A stretch of 64,000 nucleotides of DNA from Paraburkholderia adhaesiva (GTDB lineage: Bacteria; Pseudomonadota; Gammaproteobacteria; Burkholderiales; Burkholderiaceae). The stretch is from contig NZ_JAJEJQ010000003.1 in NCBI RefSeq assembly GCF_021390575.1, positions 62,001-126,000 on the forward strand, written 5' to 3'. Below, in pieces: positions 17,266 through 26,521 of this stretch; the stretch's first letter is position 1, and every line of letters begins with the position of its first letter. A model generated the notes under the pieces. The model saw only the letters and a list, made by a program, of their open reading frames with translations, was not told where the DNA came from and made no database searches. Made by a program: the position numbers and the translations under genes.

Positions 17266-19065
17266 TCACTGCGCCGAGGTCACTGTCGCCCCCGGAAACG
17301 GCTGGCTGCCGAGCGTTCGATACCACTGGGCGAACGCGTCGGCGGTCATCGCCCTGGCGTACAGATGGCCCTGAACGAATGCCACGCCGCGAGCGCACAG
17401 ATAGTCGAACTGCGCCATTGTTTCGACACCCTCGCCCACGAGCTGCGCGTCGAGCGAAAGTGCGAGATCAATGATGGCGTCGAGCACGACGGCGCGGGTC
17501 GTCCCCGGCTCGATCGTGAGAACGAAGCCGCGGTCGATCTTGAGAAAATCAAAGGGAAAACGCTCGAGGTACGTGAGTGAGCAATAGCCCGTGCCGAAGT
17601 CGTCGATTGCGACCTTCACGCCTCTGTCGCGCAGCGCCTCCAGATTGCACTGTGCTTGCTCAGTATTCTTGATTAACGTGCGCTCGGTGATTTCCACGAT
17701 TATCTGTGGCCGGTTTTTGCCTACGGCTTCTTGCAGCGCGTACACATCATCCGTTAGCTTTTCTGAAGACAGGTGTTCCGGCGATAAATTGATCGAAAGA
17801 TGAAATCCCGGCGGCACGTTCATCGTCGCAAAGTCGCGCGCAATCAGCTTGAGCAAATGCTGCGTGAGCGGCACGATCACATGCTCGTCCTCGGCGGCGG
17901 CGATGAATTCGCCGGGCCGCACCTCGCCGATCCCGGGACGCACCCAGCGTAACAACGCCTCCACGCCGTCGCAGTGACCCGAGGATACGCCGTAGAGCGG
18001 CTGATATTCGACGTGGAATTCGTTCGCCCGAATACCGCGTAACAGCTGCTCGCGCCGGGACGCCCGGCTATTCTGCAAGCGCCAGACGAGCCAGACGAGC
18101 AGTGCCGATAGCGCGATCGCCCACGGCATATTCCTCAAGATCAATTCGACCAGCGCCTCGCGCCACCGCTCCCGCAGTCCGTATATACGCAGTTCGAAAG
18201 CACCGCTCGCCAACACCTTTCGCGTGTTGACCAGCAACGAACGTTCGTCGAGCGGCGTGGTCAACTCCGCCCCGTTGAGCGGCGGACTCGCTGCGAATCG
18301 CAGCTCTACTTGACGATACATGTCGAGCGGTGCAGCAGCGTGCATCAGATCTAGCAGATAGCGGCCGTCGATCACCGCCGCAACGGTGCGACCGCCCGCT
18401 GCCGGCTCACCGACAATGAGCGCCTGGCGCTCAGGCACCACCGGCGTCGTGCCCACCAGTGCCATCCATTCGCCGCCCGGTGTGCGCCGGATATCTGGCA
18501 CCAACGTCGCAAGCGGGATAGATTCTTTCCCACGCGCAGAGGAACAGGTAACGACGTCGCCAGCGATGATGATGATCGAGCGCACATACGGCGCCGTAGC
18601 CGCCGTCACCGTCAGTTCGGGAAATAATTTCTCGCAGGGATAGTCCGCGCGAGGCACGACCGTGAACGTGGCGGAACGTGCCACCTCGACGATCGCACTC
18701 ACCTCGCTCACGATGATATTCGCGGCAATGGCGGCCTCGCGGCGCACGTTGCGCTCCGCCGCGTAGTAGCAGATCACAACGCACACCAGCAGCGGTGCAA
18801 GAGCCGCGAGAGTCAGCACCAGCAGACGTTCCCTGCGCGTCAGCGGGGACCGCAGGTCGGACGACGCATCGGGCAAGCCATCCTCCACATCGGGCCCGCG
18901 GTATCGCGAAGTAACCGCTACCGCGCGCAACGGGTCGGGGTCATTACGGTCGCCATCAGACGCCTTTCGTTTCCGTGTGCGCGTCCGCGGCCATTGCTGC
19001 GAAGTAGTGCCAACATACACCAACGCCCGCGAACGCTCCGGCTGGGAGCCGGTCCTGCCAACCAT
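17266..19065 (-). CDS. CSS-motif/EAL membrane cyclic di-GMP phosphodiesterase
   Basis: 599 residues from the ATG at 19065 (a TTG three codons earlier is possible). A membrane segment (about 80-103, LLVLTLAALAPLLVCVVICYY) and a second (about 310-330) bracket a periplasmic CSS-motif domain containing ITCSS-like VVTCSSARG. The EAL domain (about 345-590) keeps EALLRW, INLSPEHL, EITERTL, DDFGTGYCSLTYL, KIDRGF and EGVET, so it should be an active phosphodiesterase. In E. coli PdeC the CSS cysteines form a DsbA/DsbB-controlled disulfide regulating activity. The gene starts 27 bases after the upstream GGDEF gene ends, suggesting one operon with opposing activities. Confidence 0.9.
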   Translation of the reverse strand: MVGRTGSQPERSRALVYVGTTSQQWPRTRTRKRKASDGDRNDPDPLRAVAVTSRYRGPDVEDGLPDASSDLRSPLTRRERLLVLTLAALAPLLVCVVICYYAAERNVRREAAIAANIIVSEVSAIVEVARSATFTVVPRADYPCEKLFPELTVTAATAPYVRSIIIIAGDVVTCSSARGKESIPLATLVPDIRRTPGGEWMALVGTTPVVPERQALIVGEPAAGGRTVAAVIDGRYLLDLMHAAAPLDMYRQVELRFAASPPLNGAELTTPLDERSLLVNTRKVLASGAFELRIYGLRERWREALVELILRNMPWAIALSALLVWLVWRLQNSRASRREQLLRGIRANEFHVEYQPLYGVSSGHCDGVEALLRWVRPGIGEVRPGEFIAAAEDEHVIVPLTQHLLKLIARDFATMNVPPGFHLSINLSPEHLSSEKLTDDVYALQEAVGKNRPQIIVEITERTLIKNTEQAQCNLEALRDRGVKVAIDDFGTGYCSLTYLERFPFDFLKIDRGFVLTIEPGTTRAVVLDAIIDLALSLDAQLVGEGVETMAQFDYLCARGVAFVQGHLYARAMTADAFAQWYRTLGSQPFPGATVTSAQ

Positions 19066-19092
19066 CGTCTGCAAACATGCGGCATGCCCCCG

Positions 19093-20901
19093 TCAGGCAC
19101 ACTCGATACGGTTGCGCCCATTCTTCTTCGCACGATAGAGCGCGAAGTCGCTGCGCGAGAGGGCGGCTTCGGCATTCGCGTCCTCGGCGGTCATCTCGGT
19201 GATGCCGATACTCACGGTAAGCGCGACCGGCCCGGCGTTGCTCGCGAGCGGCTGCTCCGCAACATGGCGCTGGATTCGCTCGGCGACCACGCGCGCGCCT
19301 TCGACGCTCGCCGCACCGATCAGCACCGCGAACTCCTCCCCGCCGATACGGCCAGCCACGTCGCCCGCTCGCAGGTACTTGCGCAGGATATCGGCGAAGT
19401 GGCGCAGCGCCTGGTCGCCGACCGCGTGACCCCAGCAGTCGTTGATCGACTTGAAGTGATCGAGGTCGCACATCAGCACCGCCGATGGTGCACCGCCCAC
19501 GCGGCGCAACTGCGAAAGCTGCGCTTCAAGTCGGGTCATGAAGTGCCGGCGATTCGAGAGGAGCGTGAGGCCGTCGGTCGTCGCGAACTCGTGCAGTTCC
19601 GCTTCGATGCGTTTGCGCTCGGTGACGTCCGTGATGAAGCCGTGCCAAACCGTGACACCGTTCGCGAGCCGCTGCGGTTTTGCATCGCCCTGACGCCATC
19701 GCAGACCCTGCGTCGGCAACTGGACACGGTATTCGAGGTGCCATGGCTGGAGATACTGGGCGGAATGCGCGAACGATGCGTGCCATGCGTCGAGGTCGTC
19801 GGGATGGATCAGCGCGTCGATGCAGGATCCGTCCTGCGCGACGGCTTCCGGCGTCAGTTCGTAGATCTCGGCAATCCCCGCGCTCGCATACGGAAACGAC
19901 AAACGCCCGTCCGGCAAACGGCAGCACTGAAACACCAGCCCCGGCACTTCGTTGGTGAGATTCGTCACAAGCGTCGCGCTCTCGCGCAACCGCTCGGCCA
20001 TTTCGCGCATTGACGTGATGTCGGTCGTCGTGCCGACCATGCGCAGCGCGCGGCCTTCGTTGTCGCGGCTCATCACCTTGCCGCGGCTGCAGATCCACTT
20101 GTAGCGACCGTCCTTGCAGCGGATACGGTGCTCGACTTCGTAACTTTCGGTGCGGCCTTCGAAATGCGCCTGCATCGCCGCCTTCACGTAGTCGACGTCA
20201 TCGGGATGCAAACGTTTGTAGCTGTCCTCGATGCGGCTCGTGAGCTCGTCGTCGGTATAGCCGAGTATGGCCTTCCAGCCCGTCGAATACTGGATTTCGC
20301 CCGTCACGACGTCACGATCCCAGATGCCCGTGCCGCTGCCTGCTATCGCGAGCGTAAGCAAACGTTCTCGTGTGCGCAGCGCATCGACTTCATCGCATTG
20401 GGTTGCGGCACACACCTGCTGGTCCACCAGCGCCGAGGCGATGCGCGCGAAGTCATCGAGGCTCGCACGTTCGGCCTCGCCAAGTTCACGCGGTGCGTAG
20501 TCAATCAGGCACAGACTGCCGATGCTTTCCCCCGTTGCGCGGCGCAACGGCCACGAGGCGACGAAACGCAACGGCAAGGCGCTCGCTGTCAAAAGGAAGG
20601 TGTGCCATGCCGGGTCAGCACTCGTGTCGGCCACGACGAGCGGCTCGCTCAGCCACGGCGCGCCGCTTGCGTCCTGCAGGCTGCGCAGCGCGTCGCGCAA
20701 CGGTGCATCGAGTCCCGCGCCGCTCCAGCGCCCACTGGATTCGCCCGGTATCACGCAGGCTGCCGCCACGCCGAAATGGCGCTCGGCCAGCCTCATCAGC
20801 CCGTCGAGCTGCGAGTCGGGTCCGGCCGCCACCGCCGCGAGGGCGGCACGCGGCGCGGGCGAATCGGCCTGTGCGTCGACGGGTGACGGGGTAACGGGCA
20901 T
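19093..20901 (-). CDS. GAF-PAS-PAS-GGDEF diguanylate cyclase
   Basis: 602 residues. A GAF-like domain (about 30-165, with SWPLRRATGESIGSLCLID) is followed by two PAS/PAC units (about 180-300: YSTGWKAILGYTDDEL, HRIRCKDGRYKWI; about 310-425: YASAGIAEIYELTPEA) and a GGDEF domain (about 435-600). The active loop is RIGGEEF, and an RAGD inhibitory site sits five residues before it, so product inhibition is expected, unlike the cyclase near 2 kb. The substrate loop reads TDGLTLLSNRR instead of the usual TDxLTGLxNRR. No membrane segment. It is the first gene of a pair with the EAL phosphodiesterase. Confidence 0.92.
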   Translation of the reverse strand: MPVTPSPVDAQADSPAPRAALAAVAAGPDSQLDGLMRLAERHFGVAAACVIPGESSGRWSGAGLDAPLRDALRSLQDASGAPWLSEPLVVADTSADPAWHTFLLTASALPLRFVASWPLRRATGESIGSLCLIDYAPRELGEAERASLDDFARIASALVDQQVCAATQCDEVDALRTRERLLTLAIAGSGTGIWDRDVVTGEIQYSTGWKAILGYTDDELTSRIEDSYKRLHPDDVDYVKAAMQAHFEGRTESYEVEHRIRCKDGRYKWICSRGKVMSRDNEGRALRMVGTTTDITSMREMAERLRESATLVTNLTNEVPGLVFQCCRLPDGRLSFPYASAGIAEIYELTPEAVAQDGSCIDALIHPDDLDAWHASFAHSAQYLQPWHLEYRVQLPTQGLRWRQGDAKPQRLANGVTVWHGFITDVTERKRIEAELHEFATTDGLTLLSNRRHFMTRLEAQLSQLRRVGGAPSAVLMCDLDHFKSINDCWGHAVGDQALRHFADILRKYLRAGDVAGRIGGEEFAVLIGAASVEGARVVAERIQRHVAEQPLASNAGPVALTVSIGITEMTAEDANAEAALSRSDFALYRAKKNGRNRIECA

Positions 20902-21126
20902 GCCGGGTATCTGTCAGAGGGAACGAGCGCCTAGTATATAGCGCACATATCGCTCAAAGATGGCACTTCGTGGAATGGTGCCTCGACAGTGTTGCGCGGC
21001 AGGCGAAACGCTCACGGCTGCACGCTCGTTGCGAACGCGTGAGCCACGCAGCACGACGAATTGCCGTTAGCGCTATCGCGCCCGTATCCATGCCGCGGCT
21101 TCCCACCCGGATGCCGACGCTCTGGC

Positions 21127-21957
21127 TCAACCGCCCTTGCCTGCGGTCAACTGCGCGTAGACATCGTGCGACACCTGCAGCAACACGTTACGGTCGATGC
21201 CGCCCGAGACTGCATAGCCAAAGTCGCCGTCGACCCAGTAGAACACGTTCACCGGGCCGTCCTGATACAGCTTGAACGCCGTGGTGTTCGAACTGACCCG
21301 ACGACGCGAGATGGCAAGGGTGATCCGCTCACCGCGGGCGTTGTGATACATGAAGAGCGCGACCTGGCCGCCGTCGTCGCTGGGCATCAGCCGCCCGCCC
21401 GCCAACGTGAAGCCGCTCTTTTCGAGCATCGGCGGATGAACGTCCGTGCCGAGGCGGTTCGCCAGCCACTTAACGAAGTCCTGCTCCCGCGCGCTGCTGC
21501 TCATGTTGTCCGGGCGCACGACGTCGGGCATATAGACGACGTGCGCGATCGCCACATGGCGTGCGAACAGTTCGCTGCTGTCGGCGCTAACCGGGCGAAT
21601 ATCCGCGCCGCCCGTCGAAGACGACATCACGTTCGCCCCGTAGTGCGTACCCCAGCCGATACCAACGCCAATCACGAGCGCCGCCGCCAACCCGGCGAAA
21701 CGCGGCCAGTTCGCCGCCTCGCGCTTGCGGCTGGCCTCGGGCACGGGCCGCAAGCGCGCCGGCACGGGCTCGTCCAGCACGCGGTCGTAGCGCTCGTGCA
21801 GCTGCGTGTTCAGCGAAAAATAGCCGCTCACGCGTTGAGCGAGATCGGGATTGCGCTCGAGTTCGCGCTCGACGTTCGCGCGGCGTTCTTCGGCCAGCGT
21901 ACCGTCCACGTAGGCGTGGATTTCGTCTTCCGTGACAGGATTCATTTGATCGCTCAT
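21127..21957 (-). CDS. Anti-sigma factor-like membrane protein
   Basis: 276 residues. The cytoplasmic N-terminus (VTEDEIHAYVDGTLAEERRANVERELERNPDLAQRV) matches the anti-sigma fold without the zinc-binding His/Cys set. One membrane segment (about 87-107, FAGLAAALVIGVGIGWGTHYG) precedes a periplasmic domain with SGFTLAGGRLMPSDDGGQVALFMY and VNVFYWVDGDFGYAVSG. Its start overlaps the sigma gene end by four bases (ATGA), the usual coupled arrangement. It should bind and inhibit the ECF sigma factor until an envelope signal is sensed. The signal is unknown. Confidence 0.85.
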   Translation of the reverse strand: MSDQMNPVTEDEIHAYVDGTLAEERRANVERELERNPDLAQRVSGYFSLNTQLHERYDRVLDEPVPARLRPVPEASRKREAANWPRFAGLAAALVIGVGIGWGTHYGANVMSSSTGGADIRPVSADSSELFARHVAIAHVVYMPDVVRPDNMSSSAREQDFVKWLANRLGTDVHPPMLEKSGFTLAGGRLMPSDDGGQVALFMYHNARGERITLAISRRRVSSNTTAFKLYQDGPVNVFYWVDGDFGYAVSGGIDRNVLLQVSHDVYAQLTAGKGG

Positions 21958-22472
21958 CGCACCACCTTCAGGTTCGCTCGCGGGACAGCACCGGCCATGA
22001 GCGCGCGCAGCCGCTCACGCCCCCTCGACAGACGCGACATCACCGTGCCGACCGGAATGTCGAGGGCCAGCGCCACATCGGCGTAACTCATTTCTTCGAG
22101 GCCCACGAGCAGCACGACTTCGCGCTGTTCCGCGGGCAAGCGCTGCAGCGCGTACTCGAGATCGCGGACTTCCAGCGTGGCCGACTGGTTCGCCGGGACA
22201 GCGTATTCGGTCTCGGGAACGCCCTCGTCATCGACCGACACATGCACACCGCGCGTCGACAGTTTGCGCACCTGGTTCACAAAGATGTTGTGCATGATCG
22301 TGAAGAGCCAGGCGCGCAGATCGGTGCCGGAGCGAAACAGTTCCGTGCGCCCGAGCGCACGCTCGAGCGTGTCCTGCACCAGATCGTCGGCCAGTTCCCG
22401 GTTGTTGATCAGCGCACGTGCGTAGCGTCGCAAGCGCGGCACGTGGTCTATCAGTTCGTCACGGATGTCCAT
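21954..22472 (-). CDS. ECF RNA polymerase sigma factor
   Basis: 172 residues from the ATG at 22472 (MDIRDELIDHVPRLRRYAR). Region 2 (about 10-75) has LADDLVQDTLERAL and DLRAWLFTIMHNIFVNQ. Region 4 (about 105-165) has LQRLPAEQREVVLLVGLEEMSYADVALAL and VGTVMSRLSRGRERL. The length is typical of ECF sigmas. It directs transcription of an unknown regulon when released from the downstream anti-sigma protein. Its first 22 bases lie inside the end of another anti-sigma-like gene upstream, so three genes form one tightly overlapped operon. A longer in-frame reading from 22682 lies within that upstream gene and is rejected. Confidence 0.92.
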   Translation of the reverse strand: MDIRDELIDHVPRLRRYARALINNRELADDLVQDTLERALGRTELFRSGTDLRAWLFTIMHNIFVNQVRKLSTRGVHVSVDDEGVPETEYAVPANQSATLEVRDLEYALQRLPAEQREVVLLVGLEEMSYADVALALDIPVGTVMSRLSRGRERLRALMAGAVPRANLKVVR

Positions 22473-23233
22473 GTTCCATTCCCGCCAGCTTGCTCCACGC
22501 CGTTCGTGTGACGGCGGCCACTGCTTGCGCCCGCCATCGTCGCTATGTCCGCTGCGCGCATCAGTTCGCGCGTGCCCGCAGTGCCCGCGAGCACGAAGCG
22601 CGTGCCGTGCGCGGACCAGCCGATCAGCCGCAGCGCACCGATCCGCCGCGCACTCCACTGTGGTTCGTTTTTGGCGAACCACGCTCGCGCGCTCAGCAAT
22701 ACGATCTTCTGCCCTTGCGCATTCTCGTAGACGTAACGTCGTGCAAGCGCCAGCGGCCCGAGATCCGGCGCGCCGCGCGCAATGGGACGCAGGCCGGCTG
22801 CATTCAAATCGAAGGGCGTCGACGGTACGCCCGCCGTGCTCGTGAGTGCTTCCCCGGCGGGGACGCTAGTCGCCTCGATCAACGCCATGACCGCGGCGTC
22901 GTTCAGCATTTGCGACGTCGCCTCCGACGTCGCGAGCCACGCTGTTGCCACGCCGGCCAGCGTGACCAACGTAAGGGCCGCAAGCGAGGCACGCCGCCAG
23001 CCTGGGCGCCGGAACGTGGGCGCTGGCGTCGGATCGGCTTGGAAACGCGGAAATACGCGCCGCATCAGGACATTCAGGTCACGATAGAAGAGGATGCGCC
23101 GCCATTCGCCCGGCTGCATCGCCAGATAGCGCCGCACATGGGCAGCGCGCTCGCCCACGACCGAACCGTCAGTGTATGCCTGGATATCTGCCTCCGACAC
23201 CGGCGGGTGTTCTAGCGGCCCCTTGAGAATCAT
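22451..23233 (-). CDS. Second anti-sigma-like membrane protein, upstream of the sigma gene
   Basis: 260 residues. The N-terminus (VSEADIQAYTDGSVVGERAAHVRRYLAMQPGEWRRI) parallels that of the protein downstream of the sigma gene, and a membrane segment follows at about 83-101 (LAALTLVTLAGVATAWLA). The periplasmic part carries RYVYENAQGQKIVLLSARAW and LIGWSAHGTRFVLAG, again resembling the periplasmic part of anti-sigma proteins of this type. No zinc motif. Its stop codon lies inside the sigma gene (22-base overlap), so translation is probably coupled. It may be a second brake on, or a sensor for, the same sigma factor. Confidence 0.75.
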   Translation of the reverse strand: MILKGPLEHPPVSEADIQAYTDGSVVGERAAHVRRYLAMQPGEWRRILFYRDLNVLMRRVFPRFQADPTPAPTFRRPGWRRASLAALTLVTLAGVATAWLATSEATSQMLNDAAVMALIEATSVPAGEALTSTAGVPSTPFDLNAAGLRPIARGAPDLGPLALARRYVYENAQGQKIVLLSARAWFAKNEPQWSARRIGALRLIGWSAHGTRFVLAGTAGTRELMRAADIATMAGASSGRRHTNGVEQAGGNGTWTSVTN

Positions 23234-23456
23234 GATCTTTCGACCGTGCGTGGTTGGGATAGTGGGCTAACACGCGGTGGGGGGTTCTATTCCAGTCACA
23301 TGCGGCTCCTGCACAGCAATTTTGGCCGTGGTCGCCAGTGGTACGCCGCCAAAAGTATGAGGTTTTTTGAAAAGATAAGATCTGGATGGATGCGGACGAT
23401 GCTGAGTTTCATGCGTCCGCAAAGAGATTCTGTAATGTGATCTGTCCGGAGAACAA

Positions 23457-24521
23457 ATGACAAACCTGACCAGGGCACTGTTCGGCGACGAACAGGGGCA
23501 GATGAAGCAGAAAATCGGTTCGCTCTATGCGCTGCTTGTGGCGTTCAATGTCGGCGCGTGGGTGTGGGCCTTTGCTGCCTTCCATCACTATCCACTGCTG
23601 ATGGGGACTAGTCTGCTTGCGTGGTCATTTGGTCTGCGTCATGCGGTGGATGCGGATCATATCGCCGCCATCGATAACGTGACGCGCAAGCTGATGCAAG
23701 CCGGACGGCGACCGATTTCGGTGGGCCTCATGTTTTCTCTGGGCCATTCGACGATTGTCGTGCTCGCCTCCATTGGCATCGCTGCGACAGCGCTTGCAAT
23801 GAAGAGCCGTATGGACGCTTTCAAAGACGTGGGCGGGGTGATTGGCACGCTGGTATCGACGTTCTTTCTGTTTGCGATCGCCATCATGAACCTGTTCATC
23901 CTGAAAGCCGTGATCGCAGCATTCCGGCGCGTGCGGCGCGGAGAGCCCTACGTCGACGAGGACCTCGACATGCTGCTCGCCAGCCGGGGTTTCCTTTCCC
24001 GAATTTTCCGTCCGCTGTTCGGACTCATCACGCGAAGCTGGCACATGTACTTTCTCGGCTTCCTGTTCGGTCTGGGCTTCGACACGGCGACCGAAGTCGG
24101 ACTGCTCGGCATATCCGCTGCGGGCGCTGCTCAGGGCATGCCGATCTGGTCGATACTTGTGTTCCCGGTGCTGTTCACGGCAGGCATGACCCTGATTGAT
24201 ACGACGGACAGCATCCTCATGCTCGGTGCCTACGGTTGGGCATTCGTAAAGCCTATCCGCAAGCTCTACTACAACATCACGATCACTTCGATTTCGGTCA
24301 TCGTCGCGCTGGTCGTAGGCGGCATAGAAGGGCTTGGGCTGGTTGGCAAGCAGCTTCAATTTTCTGGCCCGTTCTGGGATGCCATGGGCAAGCTGAACGA
24401 CAACTTCGGATTGGTCGGTTTTGTAATCGTCGGTGTGTTTATCGTGTGCTGGCTTTGCTCCGTTGCCGTCTACCGCTGGAAGCGATTCGACGAACTGGAG
24501 GTTACGTCGGGTCAGACCTGA
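23457..24521 (+). CDS. NiCoT nickel/cobalt permease (HoxN/NixA family)
   Basis: 354 residues, start ATG with CCGGAGAAC upstream. Signature sequences are present: RHAVDADHIAAIDN (metal-binding helix II), LMFSLGHSTIV, LGFDTATEVGLL and LFTAGMTLIDTTDS. Eight hydrophobic segments fit the family. It imports Ni2+ and/or Co2+ across the inner membrane with high affinity. No urease, hydrogenase or cobalamin genes adjoin, so the user of the metal is not visible. No cobalamin riboswitch or NikR-like palindrome was recognised in the 220-base upstream region. Metal preference cannot be told from sequence alone. Confidence 0.94.
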   Translation: MTNLTRALFGDEQGQMKQKIGSLYALLVAFNVGAWVWAFAAFHHYPLLMGTSLLAWSFGLRHAVDADHIAAIDNVTRKLMQAGRRPISVGLMFSLGHSTIVVLASIGIAATALAMKSRMDAFKDVGGVIGTLVSTFFLFAIAIMNLFILKAVIAAFRRVRRGEPYVDEDLDMLLASRGFLSRIFRPLFGLITRSWHMYFLGFLFGLGFDTATEVGLLGISAAGAAQGMPIWSILVFPVLFTAGMTLIDTTDSILMLGAYGWAFVKPIRKLYYNITITSISVIVALVVGGIEGLGLVGKQLQFSGPFWDAMGKLNDNFGLVGFVIVGVFIVCWLCSVAVYRWKRFDELEVTSGQT

Positions 24522-25108
24522 AGCTGCGGCAGATCGAGCTACATTCTCCGACCAACGTAACGTTTGCGAATATCGGCAGACATACGGCCACACGGTGCCT
24601 GTGTCTGCGTCGGGTCGACTGCGGAAATACGTGGTCGACGTGCGGCATGTCCCCCGACTGCAAACTTCGATTTCCGGGTTCGGCCATCTCCCGCCATTCG
24701 CCCGAGCTCCTTCCTTGACCAACGAATGACCGCTGGCACTTCAAAAATGTGAGCGGCAGCGTACAGACACGATGTAACTCTGAGTTGCGGAATTGTGATG
24801 CGGCCATAGTCCCGTTAGCAAAAGTAGTAGCCAAAGCACCGCCGTTTTCAAACTTCAGCGCGCTCTCTCGTTGACCGCTCGCGTTGCCGAAAATCCAGTA
24901 TTCGCAATCCCCTACGCCGGACGCCGAGTGTGTCCCACGTCTTCGACTGAGTCGGTTGACTCCCGGCGGAAAGCCTTTGACACTGAAAACCGTTTCAAAA
25001 TGACGCGACGCGCAAGCGCGCAAGCGGTTACCGTAAAAATGCAGCGGCCGTGTAAAGCAATGGAATCGTTATGGCACGGCGTCAAAGTCTCCCATTAAGG
25101 AGGGTGAC
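24522..25108. other. Non-coding region containing a dispersed repeat
   Basis: About 590 bases. It contains one copy of a 70-base repeat also found near 31.4 kb (listed separately). A minus-strand open frame crosses the region but looks like the spurious frame of a degenerate repeat rather than a gene. Confidence 0.5.
24614..24686 (+). repeat. Intergenic repeat, copy A
   Basis: About 73 bases align with 31356-31425 in the same orientation. The core CGACTGC-AACTTCGATTTCC-GGTTCGGCCA differs at only two positions, with a looser match over GTCGACTGCGGAA and GACGTGCGGC upstream. Both copies lie in non-coding DNA. Such short dispersed repeats are common in Burkholderia genomes. Confidence 0.6.
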
Positions 25109-26521
25109 ATGGCATGGATTGAGTCCGACTACTTCGTGACAGGAACGGGTGCCACTGCCATGGCATTCGTCGACACCTTGCTCACCGAGTCACCCGATGC
25201 GCGAGTCGTGATGGTGGATCGCCACCACCGTCCCGGTGGCCATTGGAACGACGCCTATCCTTACGTGCGGCTGCACCAGCCGTCCGCCTGGTATGGCGTG
25301 GCATCGCGCGAACTGAGTGACTGGTCGCATGAAGCGACGGGCTTTAACGAAGGCATGCTTGGGCTTTCCTCAGGACCCGAGGTTCTCGCGCATTTCGAAC
25401 AGGTGATGAAACAGCGCTTCATTCCCTCTGGCCGCGTGCAGTGGTTCCCGAAATGCGAACACGTCGCGAGCGACGGCCGCACGCACCGCTTCCGCTCGCT
25501 CTTGACCGGCGCCGAGCACGAGGTGCGCGTGCGGCGCAAATGGGTCAACGCCACGCACGCGAGAACCGAGGTTCCGTCCACTCACCCGCCAAAATACAGC
25601 GTGGCCGCGGGTGTGCAATGCATTCCCTGCAACGAGCAGCCGAAGGTAACGCGGCCCTACTCGCGCTATACCGTCGTCGGCTCCGGAAAGACCGGCATGG
25701 ATGCGTGCATCTGGCTGATTGAGAACGGTGTACCGCACGAGCGCATCCGCTGGATCATGCCGCGCGACGCCTGGGTGATGGACCGTGCCAACATGCAGCC
25801 CGGCCCGACCGGCTGGCAGCGCTATTTCCAGAACAACGTGGTGCAATTCGATGCGATCCGCGAGGCACGCGACGTCCCCGACCTGTTCCGGCGACTCGAA
25901 GCGGGCGGCGCGCTAATGCGAATCGACGCTGCCGTCGAACCCACGACCTACCGCTGCGCACTCGTTTCGCGCGGCGAGATGGCCCAATTGCGCAAGGTTG
26001 GTGAAATCGTGCGGCTGGGCCGCGTGCGCGCGATCGAGCCGTCGCGCATCGTGCTGGAGAAGGGTGAACTCGCCGCCGATCGTGACACGCTGTACATCGA
26101 CTGCACCGCCTGCGCGATCCAGCCGCCGCCGGACGTGCCGGTGTTTCAGGATGAAGCGATCAACCTCCTGATGGTCCGCTTTTGCCAGCCGCTCTTTTCG
26201 GGCAGCGTGATCGCCTGGGTCGAAGCGCACCTGGAGAATCTGCAGGAACAGAACGCGATGTGCACGCCCGTGCCCATTCCCGAATTGCCGATCGATTTCC
26301 TGCGCATGTGGCTGCCGACTCTCGCCAATGCAGCGCGCTGGCAGCAGAACTCCAACCTGAGCGCCTGGCTCAGGCAGTGCCGCCTCAACGCGCAGGTTGT
26401 GGTGCTCAAAGGCGTGGCGGTGGACGCTGCCGCGCAGGACCTTCTCAAGGCCGTCAGCGCCAAAGCTTTCGATGCGACGCAGCGCATTCCTCAATTGCTG
26501 GCAGCAGCGGAGGCAGCGTGA
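25109..26521 (+). CDS. FAD/NAD(P)-binding oxidoreductase (flavoprotein monooxygenase-like)
   Basis: 470 residues with AAGGAGGGTGAC ahead of the ATG. The N-terminal dinucleotide fold begins YFVTGTGATAMAFVDTLL, ending in VVMVDRHHRPGGHWNDAYPY, and a second nucleotide-binding segment is VVGSGKTGMDACIWL (about 192-206). This two-fold layout with GGHWNDAYPYVRLHQ resembles class B flavin monooxygenases and related NAD(P)-binding oxidoreductases, though the classical Baeyer-Villiger fingerprint was not seen. The next gene, an epoxide hydrolase, overlaps its stop by four bases, so the two proteins probably act in one pathway, for example oxygenation followed by hydrolysis. Substrate unknown. Confidence 0.8.
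   Translation: MAWIESDYFVTGTGATAMAFVDTLLTESPDARVVMVDRHHRPGGHWNDAYPYVRLHQPSAWYGVASRELSDWSHEATGFNEGMLGLSSGPEVLAHFEQVMKQRFIPSGRVQWFPKCEHVASDGRTHRFRSLLTGAEHEVRVRRKWVNATHARTEVPSTHPPKYSVAAGVQCIPCNEQPKVTRPYSRYTVVGSGKTGMDACIWLIENGVPHERIRWIMPRDAWVMDRANMQPGPTGWQRYFQNNVVQFDAIREARDVPDLFRRLEAGGALMRIDAAVEPTTYRCALVSRGEMAQLRKVGEIVRLGRVRAIEPSRIVLEKGELAADRDTLYIDCTACAIQPPPDVPVFQDEAINLLMVRFCQPLFSGSVIAWVEAHLENLQEQNAMCTPVPIPELPIDFLRMWLPTLANAARWQQNSNLSAWLRQCRLNAQVVVLKGVAVDAAAQDLLKAVSAKAFDATQRIPQLLAAAEAA

Noticed and set aside
23234..23456. Cobalamin riboswitch or NikR site upstream of the nickel/cobalt permease
   Set aside because: No B12-box or NikR-type palindrome was found.
24502..25023. 173-codon minus-strand frame
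   Set aside because: It overlaps the end of the nickel permease and the dispersed repeat. Its peptide similarity to the frame across the other repeat copy reflects DNA repetition, not a gene.
26182..26517. N-terminal extension of the epoxide hydrolase frame
   Set aside because: It lies entirely inside the flavoprotein gene in another frame and has no hydrolase-family character. The GTG at 26518 with its ribosome binding site explains the start.
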